A stretch of DNA of 64,000 nt, taken from Penium margaritaceum. Its lineage: Eukaryota > Streptophyta > Zygnematophyceae > Desmidiales > Peniaceae. The notes beneath the pieces were generated by a model, which did no database searches, had not been told where the DNA came from, and saw only the letters and a program-made list of their open reading frames with translations. Made by a program: the position numbers and the translations under genes. Where the stretch lies: assembly GCA_023375785.1 (NCBI GenBank), contig SZWC01000505.1, positions 101,389 to 165,388 of the forward strand. The letters run 5' to 3'. Each line of letters begins with the position of its first letter. Positions within the stretch are counted from its first letter, which is position 1. Below are positions 17,157 to 28,468 of the stretch, piece by piece.

Positions 17157-19063
17157 ACCATGTTCAGCAACGTGTGATTTGCTCGCTCTACCACGCCATT
17201 AGATTATGGCAAGTAGGGAGTTGTGTGCTCCCACTTGATGCCCTGCTCCTTTAGCCACCCACTGCAGCCCATGTACTCTCCGCCGTTGTCGCTGCGTAGT
17301 GCTCTGACCTTGCGGCCAGTTTGCTTCTCCACCGCGGCGACGTACTCCTTCACCCGGTCGAGCACCATGCCCTTCCGCTGCATGAAGTACACGTAGAGTT
17401 TTCTGTTGCAGTCATCGATGAAGGTAACAAAGTACCGCGCGCCGCCTTTTGATGGCATTTTGAACGGTCCGCACACATCACTGTGAACGATCTCCAGCAG
17501 GTCCTGGGCGCGCCCCACTTTCTCGTTGAACGGCTTGCGCCTCGCCTTGCCCAAAATGCAAGGCTCGCACTTTTTGTGCGCTGTTGCATCTGCTACCGTG
17601 TCTGTTGCACCGGTGATGTCGAGGCCGTGGACCATGTCGCGCTTCTCCATCTCCTTCACAACTGCGGGCGACGAATGCCCCAGCCGCCGGTGCCAGAGCT
17701 CCAGATCAGCTCCCCCTCCTTTGGCCAAGTTGACGGCACGTTCTTGCGAATCTGCTGCGTCTGCTGCTGCAGGGATCACCTTTGTCTCCACAATGTAGAG
17801 ACCGCCCTTGCACTTTGCCTCAAGCACGACTTCACCGTCGCTGTCCATGCGCACCACTGCGCCTTTCCTGCGGAAGAGCACCTCATACCCCTTATCCGTC
17901 AAGCGACTAACACTTAGAATGTCAGCCAGGCCGGGGACATGTTGCACATCACGGATGACACGCAACATCTTCATACCGTTCATCTCCACCTCCATCTGAA
18001 CGTCTCCTTGGCCGGCCGCCGGGTCGACTTTGTCGTTCGCGACCACCATAGACTTGGCAGATTTGGTGTAGCAGACGAATCCCACCTTCTTGACTTGGGT
18101 GTGCTCCTCGGCGTCGGAATCCAGGCACCGCCTGTTGGCCCCTTTGAGGTTGTGGTTTGTGGTGCCGTTGAGGAGCGCCTTCTTGCCTTTGACGTCCTTG
18201 ACGCCGGCCTTTGCCTCCTGCAGGCACTCACGGGCCCAATGGCCCTCCTTGCCACAATTGTGGCACATATCTTTCTTGACGCCCTTCTTGCCGCCACCAT
18301 TTCCGCCGCCTCCCTTGCCGCAACTGCTGCCACCATGCGTTTTGGTGATGAGGGCCGATGAGGATGACGAGGCCTCAACACCACTGCGACGTTGCGCCTC
18401 GTTGCGGATATACTCGGCGAATGCGCCATAGGTCAGCTTGTCCTCCGCCCATCTACCAAGGACGGTAATGAGGGGGCTCCAACTGTCAGGTAGAGCCATG
18501 AGGAGAGCCATCGCCTGCAATTGAGAGTCGACCTTCAACCCCACATCGTTGCATTGCAAGGCGAGCGACTCAATCTGCTGCATGGCAGCGAGGATGTCCT
18601 CGCCCTCCTCGATCCTTACCGTTAGAAGCCGCTTCATTGCGAAGATCCGGTTTGCAAGCGATTGGTGGATGGTGCAAAGCTTTTGCCATGCCTCGGAAGC
18701 CAGCGCGCTGCCTTGGAAGTAGCCTCACTGGTTCTTGGCAGTAGACGACAGCAAGAGCATGAGCGCCTTGGTATTTTTCTTTGCGAAGGCCAGCTTCTCT
18801 TCGTCGGTCGCGGTCTTCTTGTCGAGGACATCCGTGCCCTTCATCACGTCGAGTAGCCCCTTGTGTGCGAGGTAGATCTCAAAGTGCCACCTCCACAGCC
18901 CAAATCCAGGGCCACCCGCATACTTCTGGACCAGATGCGATTCCATTCTCAGCGCCATGTTGCGCTTCTGCTACCTGGGTCGTCAGACGTTGACAGCGAG
19001 GTTGTCCGAGACGCTCCTCCTGTCCGCCGCGGAAGCCGTGAATGTTTGGGACCGGTCAGGATT
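17157..19063 (-). mobile_element. Ty1/copia element A, proximal part (gag to integrase core)
   Basis: This is the minus-strand continuation of the 1-545 fragment. In order from the right: a copia Gag start (KYAGGPGFGLWRWHFEIYL at about 18850-18920), a zinc knuckle (CHNCGKEGHWARECL near 18230-18280), protease remnants, a GAG-pre-integrase domain (LELWHRRLGHSSPAVV) and the integrase core. The left edge reads NHTLLNMV, which continues into 1-545 across the gypsy insertion. Apart from that insertion the coding parts show only a few breaks. Confidence 0.9.
17204..18637 (-). pseudogene. Copia A polyprotein segment: Gag zinc knuckle, pre-integrase and integrase core
   Basis: The 477-residue open segment contains the Gag C-terminal part with a CCHC knuckle (about residues 120-135), protease-region sequence (HVPGLADILSVSRLTDKGYE, the usual C-terminal protease block of copia elements), the pre-integrase domain with a Cys pair (CEPCILGKARRKPF) and the integrase core (VHSDVCGPFKMPSKGGARYF, FIDDCNRKLYVYF, LRSDNGGEYMGC). 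Order and motifs match elements B, C and H of this window, which belong to the same lineage. Confidence 0.88.
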
Positions 19064-19064
19064 G

Positions 19065-19081
19065 TGGGCCCATAACCCTTT
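19065..19081 (-). other. Half-tRNA-iMet primer binding site of copia A
   Basis: On the minus strand this reads AAGGGTTATGGGCCCAC, immediately after the LTR. GGGTTATGGGCCCAC is the complement of the plant initiator tRNA-Met anticodon arm, not of its 3' end. The same site stands in front of gag in elements B, C and, slightly changed, H. Confidence 0.82.
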
Positions 19082-19717
19082 GTTGGAAATGTGGTTCCAA
19101 CATGGCCTGACCAGGTCCTGAGGTTCACAGCTCTTTTGGGCAGCAGTCCTAGATGAAGTGTGTGCTTTCTGGTCACCGCACACTATGTGAGCAGAGTTCT
19201 GACGGAATTCAGCAACACCCAAAGTTCAAAGAGCTGGAGATCAATTTTGAGTGGATTACTGGACACAAACCACATCAGCAAAGTTTTATTGCTAGGTACA
19301 AGCTTTCCAACACATCAAACCGCGTGCGATCTGGACCATCGTAGCGCCCGAAATGCGATTCGGAGTGCATCATTGAGTCTTTGTCCCTGACAGAGCACTA
19401 GCGTGAGTGACGGGCACCCGAAGCGCCCTGGACCCCAATGAAGCATCAGACCGCCATTCCGAAGTGCACATGGCTCCAATGAACCATGAGATATTGCTAA
19501 TAGCATCCCCCAAGGGGCGCCTCGGTCATGGTGTGCGTGGTGGGAGTCGAACTGGTCACCGCCGGATCGATTTTCCGGCCGGTACCAAGTCTGCCGTCAA
19601 AACCCGCACCGCCAGCACCACCTCCCAACTTTGACGGACCATAACTCACTCAATTCTTAGCCGATTGCTGTGATTCAAATTGCAGCTGGTCCAGCGTGTT
19701 CTCTAGTTTCTGAAACA
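19082..19717 (-). repeat. Copia A 5' LTR
   Basis: The sequence right of the primer site carries LTR-like features and shares a block with the LTR of element H (caagctttccaacacatcaa at about 19299, compared with 52950). The outer end is placed at TGTTTCAG (minus strand, 19717), where coding sequence of element G resumes. The outer boundary is inferred because the partner LTR is outside the window. Confidence 0.6.
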
Positions 19718-20019
19718 TGCATCTATGCATGAAAAAATTCTTTGTACAAGGATCTGGAGCCATCACCCTGAAAACGGCAACTCCAGAGCATGGCACGGGG
19801 CAATGTGTAACAGCCACATCAACCAAGGACATTGACGCTGAGCAATGGCTCCGGCAATCTGGCCACGTGGGTAATATCATGCTGCAGAAAATGCAGGAGC
19901 AAGATGTAGTCCGCGGAATGGAAGGGTGCGTCATGAAGCATGGAGAAGGGTGAACGTTGTGTGAACCATGCCTCCAAGCAAAGGCAAGGAAGAAGCCGTC
20001 TGGGAGTGGAGGTCAATGA

Positions 20020-20470
20020 GCGGAGAATGTCTTGGACCTGATCCATAGTGACATATGCGGACGCTTTTGCATGCCATCTAACGGAGGAAGCAAGTACTTC
20101 TTGACCTTCATCGACGACCACAGCCGCAAGTTGTGGATCTTCTTCCTCAAAACAAAGGGAGAGGTCAATGAGAAGCTCCTGGAGTTTGTCGCCATGGTAG
20201 AGCGGCAAACGTCCAAGAAGGTGAAGACGCTCCGCAGTGACAACGAGGGTGAGTATGAGGCATTCAATCCTCAAGCATCATGACATCCGCCATGAGCAAA
20301 CCATTCCTTACAACCCCCAAAGCAATAGCGTGGCCGAGAGGATGAACCATACCCTACTCAACATGGTACGAAGCATGATCTTCGATGATAAACTCCCACC
20401 TTGCTTTTGGGCTGAAGCTGCAACAACGGCCTGCTACCTCTTGAACCTCACACTAGAAACTGCCTTGTAG
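20020..20470 (+). pseudogene. Copia G integrase core
   Basis: Motifs read DLIHSDICGRFCMPSNGG, FLTFIDDHSRKLWIFFL, TLRSDNEGEYEAF and, further on, NSVAERMNHTLLNMVRSM: the D, D and E regions of a copia integrase. It belongs to the broken element G. Confidence 0.85.
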
Positions 20471-21105
20471 AAGCGTGGAAAGTTGAAGGACAAGCACCTG
20501 AAGAAACCACAAGAAGCATGGTCGGGAAAGAAACCCAACGCCTATCATATGAAGGGGTTCGGGTCAACTGCATGGGTTAAGATCTAGTCGGGAGAGGGTC
20601 GAGGCAAGCTGGACGCACGTTCCAAAAAGTGCTTCATGGTTGGGTACGACACATCACACAAAGCCTATAGGCTTTGGGACAAGGCAGTAGGCAAGCTCTT
20701 GAGGAGTCACAACGTTGAGTTTGACAAACGCACACTTGGCAAGGGGGAGCTGCTGGAGCCGATCCTCGCTCCCAAGACGTTAAAGTGGATAGTGTTGCTT
20801 GAGTCCGGAGACCAAGCACCTAACAATTGGTTTGCTTTGCAAGCAGGTGGTGGGAATGGGAGAGCAGCTGCACAGGATGATGCAGCATCTGACATGGATG
20901 CAGATACCGAGACGTCCGGGGCTTCCGAGTCTGACTTGGAGTCTGATGACTCTTCAGATAACGATGACGACGACAACGACATGCCGCCACCTGTGGTAGC
21001 ACCAGCAGCAAAACAGGAAGCCGCTTCGCACCCTGGCACAGTTTGCAACCAAAAAAAGAACCTTTGCGGTATGAGGACAATTGGACTGACCTTAGTTGAT
21101 CGTGC

Positions 21106-21870
21106 ATGGCTCAAGGAGAGCCATCCACAGTGACGGAGGCGATGAATGGCCTGGATATGGCCAAGTGGAAGGAGGCAGTGGACAACGAGCTCGCGTCTAT
21201 TGCCAAGAATGGCACATGGATGCTAGTGGATGGACCCGACAAGGTCCACGTGGTGGGATCCAAGTGGATCCTCCGAGTGAAGAAGAAGCAAGATGGCAAA
21301 ATTGAAAAGTTCAAGGCAAGGGTAGTGGCAAAGGGGTTTTCTCAACACCCGGGCTCTGAGTACAACGAGACGTTTGCACCCGTCGTGACCTTTGCCTCCA
21401 TCCGCTCTCTCCTTGCCATCGCAGCCGCAAAGAACTTAGACATACACCAAATGGACGTCACGACAGCTTTTCTTTATGCGAAGCTCAACAAGGAAGTGCT
21501 GATGGAGGCACCCGAAGGAGTCAATGCTCCGAAGGGCAAGGTGTGCAAGTTGGTGAAAGCGCTCTACGGGCTGAAACAGGCCCCAAGGATATGGTACAAA
21601 GAGATGGACTGATTTATGACTGGTCTCTCCTTTGTGCATTGCCAAAATGACCCGAGCACGTATGTGTTTGATGATGGGAGTGGGCTCATTCTCGTTGTAC
21701 TGTATGTGGATGATGTGATCATCTGCTCTTCTTTGGTCGAGCTCCTGGATGAGCTGACCTCAGCAAAAGGTTCAAAATGAAGGACATGGGTCCTCTCGAG
21801 TAATATCTTGGGATCGCCATCCACCGCCACAGAGCAGCAGGTGCCATTAAAATCAACCAAACCAGATACA
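21106..21870 (+). pseudogene. Copia G reverse transcriptase
   Basis: The Ty1/copia RT begins with KWKEAVDNELASIAKNGTW and VVGSKWILRVKKKQDGK, continues with KARVVAKGFSQHPGSEYNET, DIHQMDVTTAFLYAKL and KALYGLKQAPRIWYKEMD, and reaches the catalytic loop near 21695-21720 (VLYVDDVIICSS). Nearly the same protein is found on the minus strand at 63215-63592. Confidence 0.88.
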
Positions 21871-21889
21871 TTGGTGAGGTACTAAAGCG

Positions 21890-22690
21890 CTATTACATGG
21901 AGGAATGCAAACCTGTTGGAACCCCAATGACAACCGATGCAAAACTGAAGGCCACCATTTTGCCAAGGAATGAAACAAAACAAAGGGAGATGCAAGACAT
22001 CCCCTACCAGTCCGCCGTGGGTAGTATCATGTACGCCATGGTAGGTACTCGTCCAGACATCTGCTATGCCGTGGGACAAGTGAGCAGGTTTGTGGCCAAC
22101 CCAGGGCCACAATATTGGCAGGCAGTCAAGTTCATCTTGCGCTACCTTCAGAAGACACGTCACATGGGCCTCGTCCTTGGAGGCCAGGAAGGTACCGACC
22201 CCGTCTGCCTGAAGTACTACACCGAAGCCAACTGGGGAAGAAATCTTGACGACCGGAAATCCACCTCTAGATACGTGTGCATTTTGAATGGCGCTGCCAT
22301 CTCATGGGCCAGCAGGAAGCAGGATTGTGTATCCGTGTCCACGGCTGAGGTAGAGTAAGTTGCTCTTTCTGAGTTAAACGAGGAGATTCAGTGGCTGCGC
22401 AGCCTGTTCGGCAAAATGACAGTGCCACAGAAGGATGCCATGGTCGTACACGTGGACGCCATGAGCGCCATCTCGATGCCTGAAGATGAGATCATCTCCC
22501 GGTGAACGAAGCACATCGACAAACGTTACCACTACTCATGTGACCTGGTCATGAAGAATGTGGTGGACTTGCAACACTGCGAAACAAAGAGCATTCTTGC
22601 TGAGTGCATGACCAAGCCACTGGAGAGCAACTTGCACTATGCAGGCATTCGTGGATTTGGCATGAGGAGTGCGACAGAGGAAGGGTGAGC
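21890..22690 (+). pseudogene. Copia G RNase H
   Basis: It carries PYQSAVGSIMYAMVGTRPDI, CYAVGQVSRFVANPGPQYW, DDRKSTSRYVCILNGAAISW and SRKQDCVSVSTAEVE, the standard blocks leading into RNase H. The segment ends close to the polypurine tract (AAGGGAGAAA near 22738). Confidence 0.85.
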
Positions 22691-22749
22691 CCCAAGGCAT
22701 TGATGGAGCCCAGTGAGCAATAGATGGACACAGATGCAAGGGAGAAATC

Positions 22750-23397
22750 TGTTGAATGGTATGCACCTTGTCCACTGGCTAGATGGCTGGTTGCACGGAA
22801 AGACAAGGCATGCACTTCTCTACGGAGTATTTCCCCTTTGTCTGTTCTGAGATAGGCCAGGAATGCACTGCCCATAATGGGTATGTCCCCTGGAGAGCAT
22901 CATAAGAAACATAACATTGTGGCCTGGGTGGGACAGGCGCCGGAGCTCATGGGTCGCGGGCTGAAACCCTGCGCCGGCCGCATTTTTCTTTGTGGCCCAG
23001 ACTGGGAAAGGAATCTTCTAGACAGCTTACTTGAGCCTTACTTGAGGATGACACTTGGCAGTCTTAGGAAGCGCCAAGTAGGACTGTAGGCTGAGGTTGG
23101 CTCCTGTGGATCCACTACAAGCAGAAGCATTAGAAAAGCTCTACAAGTATAAAAGCCTGTACCTTGCATGCATCCATTTACAGTTCTTCCCTTTAAGACT
23201 CCTCATAGAGTGTTTAACCAAGGGTAGACACAAACGAACTTTATGCAAACTTCTTGAGGTTGTAAACTGAATGAACCTAAAGTGTGGATCCCGCGTTCGA
23301 GGTTGGCATGTTATCTTGGTTGAAATACCAAGAGCGGTTGGTGGCCTCCCATGTGAGGACCCGTTTTCTAAGACCATTGCTATCCGACCCATTGACA
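22750..23397 (+). repeat. Copia G 3' LTR, about 648 bp
   Basis: It starts TGTTGAATGG right after a purine tract and ends with CATTGACA at 23397, directly before polypyrimidine DNA. The LTR end resembles the end of the LTR of F (GTTTTCTA...TTGC...TTGACA in both). A TATA-like tataaaag lies near 23148. Confidence 0.72.
22918..22982 (+). other. tRNA-like module inside the LTR of G
   Basis: The stretch has a box-A-like part (GTGGCCTGGGTGGGACAGG), a GGCGCCGGAGCTC middle and a box-B-like part (TCGCGGGCTGAAACCC), spaced as in a tRNA. It may be a degenerate tRNA-derived sequence or an internal Pol III promoter relic. It is not a functional tRNA gene, since I see no full acceptor stem. Confidence 0.4.
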
Positions 23398-23730
23398 TCT
23401 CTCTCCCCCACCTCTCTCTCTGTCTCCCTCTCTCTCCCTCTCTTCTCTCCTCCCCCCCTCTCTATCCCTGCCGTCTCTGCCCTCCCTACCCTCTCTCCTC
23501 TCTCTCTATCTCTCCCTTTCTCTCTCCCCTCTCCCTTCTCCACCTTCTCTCTCTCTCTCATTCTCTCTCTCTCTCTCTCTCCCTCTCTCTCTCTCCCTCC
23601 CTCTTCTCCCTCACCCTCTTTCTCTCTCTTAATTTCTCTCTATCTCTCTTCATCCTCTCCCCACTCTCTCTCTATCTCTCCATCCCTCTCTCTCTCTCTC
23701 TCCCTCTCTTTCTCTCTCTCTCCCTCCCTC

Positions 23731-26700
23731 TCTCCCTCTCTCCCGCGCTCTCTCTCTCTCTCGCTCTCTCTCTCCCTCTCTCCCGCGCTCTCTCTCTCTC
23801 TCGCTCTCTCTCTCCCTCTCTCCCGCGCTCTCTCTCTCTCTCGCTCTCTCTCTCCCTCTCTCCCGCGCTCTCTCTCTCTCTCGCTCTCTCTCTCCCTCTC
23901 TCCCGCGCTCTCTCTCTCTCTCGCTCTCTCTCTCCCTCTCTCCCGCGCTCTCTCTCTCTCTCGCTCTCTCTCTCCCTCTCTCCCGCGCTCTCTCTCTCTC
24001 TCGCTCTCTCTCTCCCTCTCTCCCGCGCTCTCTCTCTCTCTCGCTCTCTCTCTCCCTCTCTCCCGCGCTCTCTCTCTCTCTCGCTCTCTCTCTCCCTCTC
24101 TCCCGCGCTCTCTCTCTCTCTCGCTCTCTCTCTCCCTCTCTCCCGCGCTCTCTCTCTCTCTCGCTCTCTCTCTCCCTCTCTCCCGCGCTCTCTCTCTCTC
24201 TCGCTCTCTCTCTCCCTCTCTCCCGCGCTCTCTCTCTCTCTCGCTCTCTCTCTCCCTCTCTCCCGCGCTCTCTCTCTCTCTCGCTCTCTCTCTCCCTCTC
24301 TCCCGCGCTCTCTCTCTCTCTCGCTCTCTCTCTCCCTCTCTCCCGCGCTCTCTCTCTCTCTCGCTCTCTCTCTCCCTCTCTCCCGCGCTCTCTCTCTCTC
24401 TCGCTCTCTCTCTCCCTCTCTCCCGCGCTCTCTCTCTCTCTCGCTCTCTCTCTCCCTCTCTCCCGCGCTCTCTCTCTCTCTCGCTCTCTCTCTCCCTCTC
24501 TCCCGCGCTCTCTCTCTCTCTCGCTCTCTCTCTCCCTCTCTCCCGCGCTCTCTCTCTCTCTCGCTCTCTCTCTCCCTCTCTCCCGCGCTCTCTCTCTCTC
24601 TCGCTCTCTCTCTCCCTCTCTCCCGCGCTCTCTCTCTCTCTCGCTCTCTCTCTCCCTCTCTCCCGCGCTCTCTCTCTCTCTCGCTCTCTCTCTCCCTCTC
24701 TCCCGCGCTCTCTCTCTCTCTCGCTCTCTCTCTCCCTCTCTCCCGCGCTCTCTCTCTCTCTCGCTCTCTCTCTCCCTCTCTCCCGCGCTCTCTCTCTCTC
24801 TCGCTCTCTCTCTCCCTCTCTCCCGCGCTCTCTCTCTCTCTCGCTCTCTCTCTCCCTCTCTCCCGCGCTCTCTCTCTCTCTCGCTCTCTCTCTCCCTCTC
24901 TCCCGCGCTCTCTCTCTCTCTCGCTCTCTCTCTCCCTCTCTCCCGCGCTCTCTCTCTCTCTCGCTCTCTCTCTCCCTCTCTCCCGCGCTCTCTCTCTCTC
25001 TCGCTCTCTCTCTCCCTCTCTCCCGCGCTCTCTCTCTCTCTCGCTCTCTCTCTCCCTCTCTCCCGCGCTCTCTCTCTCTCTCGCTCTCTCTCTCCCTCTC
25101 TCCCGCGCTCTCTCTCTCTCTCGCTCTCTCTCTCCCTCTCTCCCGCGCTCTCTCTCTCTCTCGCTCTCTCTCTCCCTCTCTCCCGCGCTCTCTCTCTCTC
25201 TCGCTCTCTCTCTCCCTCTCTCCCGCGCTCTCTCTCTCTCTCGCTCTCTCTCTCCCTCTCTCCCGCGCTCTCTCTCTCTCTCGCTCTCTCTCTCCCTCTC
25301 TCCCGCGCTCTCTCTCTCTCTCGCTCTCTCTCTCCCTCTCTCCCGCGCTCTCTCTCTCTCTCGCTCTCTCTCTCCCTCTCTCCCGCGCTCTCTCTCTCTC
25401 TCGCTCTCTCTCTCCCTCTCTCCCGCGCTCTCTCTCTCTCTCGCTCTCTCTCTCCCTCTCTCCCGCGCTCTCTCTCTCTCTCGCTCTCTCTCTCCCTCTC
25501 TCCCGCGCTCTCTCTCTCTCTCGCTCTCTCTCTCCCTCTCTCCCGCGCTCTCTCTCTCTCTCGCTCTCTCTCTCCCTCTCTCCCGCGCTCTCTCTCTCTC
25601 TCGCTCTCTCTCTCCCTCTCTCCCGCGCTCTCTCTCTCTCTCGCTCTCTCTCTCCCTCTCTCCCGCGCTCTCTCTCTCTCTCGCTCTCTCTCTCCCTCTC
25701 TCCCGCGCTCTCTCTCTCTCTCGCTCTCTCTCTCCCTCTCTCCCGCGCTCTCTCTCTCTCTCGCTCTCTCTCTCCCTCTCTCCCGCGCTCTCTCTCTCTC
25801 TCGCTCTCTCTCTCCCTCTCTCCCGCGCTCTCTCTCTCTCTCGCTCTCTCTCTCCCTCTCTCCCGCGCTCTCTCTCTCTCTCGCTCTCTCTCTCCCTCTC
25901 TCCCGCGCTCTCTCTCTCTCTCGCTCTCTCTCTCCCTCTCTCCCGCGCTCTCTCTCTCTCTCGCTCTCTCTCTCCCTCTCTCCCGCGCTCTCTCTCTCTC
26001 TCGCTCTCTCTCTCCCTCTCTCCCGCGCTCTCTCTCTCTCTCGCTCTCTCTCTCCCTCTCTCCCGCGCTCTCTCTCTCTCTCGCTCTCTCTCTCCCTCTC
26101 TCCCGCGCTCTCTCTCTCTCTCGCTCTCTCTCTCCCTCTCTCCCGCGCTCTCTCTCTCTCTCGCTCTCTCTCTCCCTCTCTCCCGCGCTCTCTCTCTCTC
26201 TCGCTCTCTCTCTCCCTCTCTCCCGCGCTCTCTCTCTCTCTCGCTCTCTCTCTCCCTCTCTCCCGCGCTCTCTCTCTCTCTCGCTCTCTCTCTCCCTCTC
26301 TCCCGCGCTCTCTCTCTCTCTCGCTCTCTCTCTCCCTCTCTCCCGCGCTCTCTCTCTCTCTCGCTCTCTCTCTCCCTCTCTCCCGCGCTCTCTCTCTCTC
26401 TCGCTCTCTCTCTCCCTCTCTCCCGCGCTCTCTCTCTCTCTCGCTCTCTCTCTCCCTCTCTCCCGCGCTCTCTCTCTCTCTCGCTCTCTCTCTCCCTCTC
26501 TCCCGCGCTCTCTCTCTCTCTCGCTCTCTCTCTCCCTCTCTCCCGCGCTCTCTCTCTCTCTCGCTCTCTCTCTCCCTCTCTCCCGCGCTCTCTCTCTCTC
26601 TCGCTCTCTCTCTCCCTCTCTCCCGCGCTCTCTCTCTCTCTCGCTCTCTCTCTCCCTCTCTCCCGCGCTCTCTCTCTCTCTCGCTCTCTCTCTCCCTCTC

Positions 26701-26943
26701 TCCCGCGCTCTCTCTCTCTCTCGCTCTCTCTCTCCCTCTCTCCCGCGCTCTCTCTCTCTCTCGCTCTCTCTCTCCCTCTCTCCCGCGCTCTCTCTCTCTC
26801 TCGCTCTCTCTCTCCCTCTCTCCCGCGCTCTCTCTCTCTCTCGCTCTCTCTCTCCCTCTCTCCCGCGCTCTCTCTCTCTCTCGCTCTCTCTCTCCCTCTC
26901 TCCCGCGCTCTCTCTCTCTCTCGCTCTCTCTCTCCCTCTCTCC

Positions 26944-26960
<17 letters not shown>
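23731..26960. repeat. Homogeneous 40-bp tandem array, about 80 copies
   Basis: From 23761 to 26960 there are exactly 80 consecutive 40-bp units, preceded by 30 bp of a partial unit. Each unit begins TCGCTCTCTC, passes through TCCCTCTCTC, has one CCGCGC and ends in CT repeats. I see no substitution between units. The array ends by sliding into pure CT at 26961. Confidence 0.95.

Positions 26961-27015
<55 letters not shown>
26949..27015. repeat. CT dinucleotide microsatellite
   Basis: An uninterrupted CT run directly follows the last 40-bp unit. Confidence 0.9.
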
Positions 27016-27020
<5 letters not shown>

Positions 27021-27896
27021 CCTCTCTCCCTCTCTCTTTCCTCTCTTTTTCTCTCTCCTCCATTGCTCCCGTTCTTTTCTTTCCCTCCTTTCCCCGATTC
27101 CTCCCTTCATTATCCCTCTCTTCTCAACTTCCCTCATCCCTCTGTCGCTCTCTCCCATTTCTCTCTTCCCCCTTTTTCTCTTTCAGTCTGGGTCCATCCT
27201 CTCTTTTTCCTCTTTCTCCCTCTCGCATCAGCTCCCTTGTCCTGTCCTCTTCCTGCTCCTCCAGCTCCATCGTCACCGTCACTGCTCCATCGTCTCCATC
27301 GGTTGTGGCTCAGCGTCCGGCCCCAGTCCATCGCACCGTTGGGCTCTCCTCTGTCTCTTGGTCCTTCCCTTTTGTCTCCCATCTGCTGCCACATAGTGCT
27401 GCCCCACCTGTCTCCTCTTGGCCGTCCCCTCTGGCCCCTGGGAGTCCTTCCATCTCTTGGATTAGTCCCCATCGTTTCACTTGGTGTCTCTTGCTCTATG
27501 TCGTTCTTCACGACCATCTCCTCCCCCACTCCTCCCTTCCTCTCCTTCCGGCTCCGGCCCTGTCTATCCTTCTTCCGCTCCTCCTCTCACCTCTCTCCTC
27601 TTCCCCCTTCTCTCCCCTCTTCCCCCTCCCCTCCTTTCTCCACCCCTCTCCCCCCTTCTTTCTTGTCTCCCACTCTCTCTTCCTTTCTCCCTCTCTCTCT
27701 CTCCCTCTTCCTCTCTCTCTTCCCCTCTTTCCCCTCTGTCTCTAGGGCTATCTCCCCTTCCCTTCACCCTTCCCCTTCCCTCCCTCCCCACCCTGGTCCT
27801 TTGTCTCTCCCTTCCCTTCATCTGTCCTCTCCACCCCTGTCTCCCTCCCTCTCCCCTTCCCTCCACTCTCCCTCCTCTGTCTGGCTTCTCGCCNCC

Positions 27897-27897
<1 letters not shown>

Positions 27898-27935
<38 letters not shown>
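27898..27935. repeat. CT microsatellite next to an N
   Basis: The CT run starts a few bases after the single N at 27894, which probably marks an assembly join in simple repeat. Confidence 0.8.
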
Positions 27936-27939
<4 letters not shown>

Positions 27940-28468
27940 CCCTCTCATCCTCGCTTCTCTGTGCTCTCCCTTCTCTCTTTGCTTCTTTCTTTTCCTCTCT
28001 TTCTCCTCTCTATCTCCCCCCTCCATCCCTTCCTTCTTTTGTCTCTCTTGCTCCTTTCTCATTCCCTCACTTTCTCTCGTTCCACTCTCTTTTGTCTCCC
28101 TCTGTTGCTTCTGCCTTCCCCTCGCGCCCCCGTTGTTGTTTCTCTTCTCATATACTGTTGCAGTCCATGCTTTGTTCCTATGTCTTACGTGCTTGGTTGC
28201 GTCTCGTTGTCGTCCCATGTTTTGCTGCCTCCTTCTCCCCCCCTGCCATGTGTTTGGTGCATCTTGCCGGTTGGTCGGCAACCTCGGTTTCTCACCCAAC
28301 TCGCTCTATCTTTTTTCCACTTTTCCTTCCCGGTTCCTCCCTTGAATAAACTCCCTTAAGCACACACTCCATTCAATGGTTTCTCCCTCACCTCCGCTCA
28401 CGGTTTGGTCCTCCTAAAGCCATCTGCTCCTTTCCTCTGTTGCTCCGTCCCTCACCTCGTGTACCGCT

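Larger units (their letters stand above)
19718..22749 (+). mobile_element. Ty1/copia element G, 3' two thirds
   Basis: Plus-strand copia coding sequence begins abruptly in the pre-integrase region (FFVQGSGAITLKTAT, about 19735) directly at the outer end of the LTR of A. It runs through integrase (20020-20470), a linker, reverse transcriptase (21100-21870) and RNase H (21890-22690). The abrupt start fits A having inserted into G, with the rest of G left of the window. It is decayed, with roughly ten breaks. The same lineage recurs as element F at the right end. Confidence 0.85.
23398..28340. repeat. Polypyrimidine tract of about 5 kb
   Basis: The plus strand is almost entirely C and T, with scattered G mainly as CG, and the minus strand is polypurine. 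It contains the 40-bp array, CT microsatellites (26949-27015, 27898-27935) and less regular CT-rich DNA. After about 27180 it becomes more mixed and may include the unrecognised 5' end of element D. Very long open frames on both strands here encode only Ser/Leu/Pro or Arg/Glu repeats and result from the composition. Confidence 0.9.

Noticed and set aside
19500-19620. Possible tRNA-like sequence in the LTR of copia A (a box-B-like AGTTCGACTCC on the minus strand)
   Set aside because: I could not find a convincing box A at the right distance.
23731-26960. CRISPR-like periodic array
   Set aside because: Units are directly contiguous and identical with no unique spacers, and the sequence is eukaryotic simple repeat.
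23271-28349. Open frame of about 1690 codons on the plus strand (Ser/Leu/Pro repeats), with similar very long frames on both strands
   Set aside because: The frames exist because a CT-rich 40-bp repeat has no stop in several frames on either strand. Composition is pure low complexity and there is no domain.
27180-28373. 5' LTR of copia D
   Set aside because: There is an AATAAA-like motif near 28346 and TG/CA options, but no matching sequence after 41428 and no clear primer site, so I did not call it.
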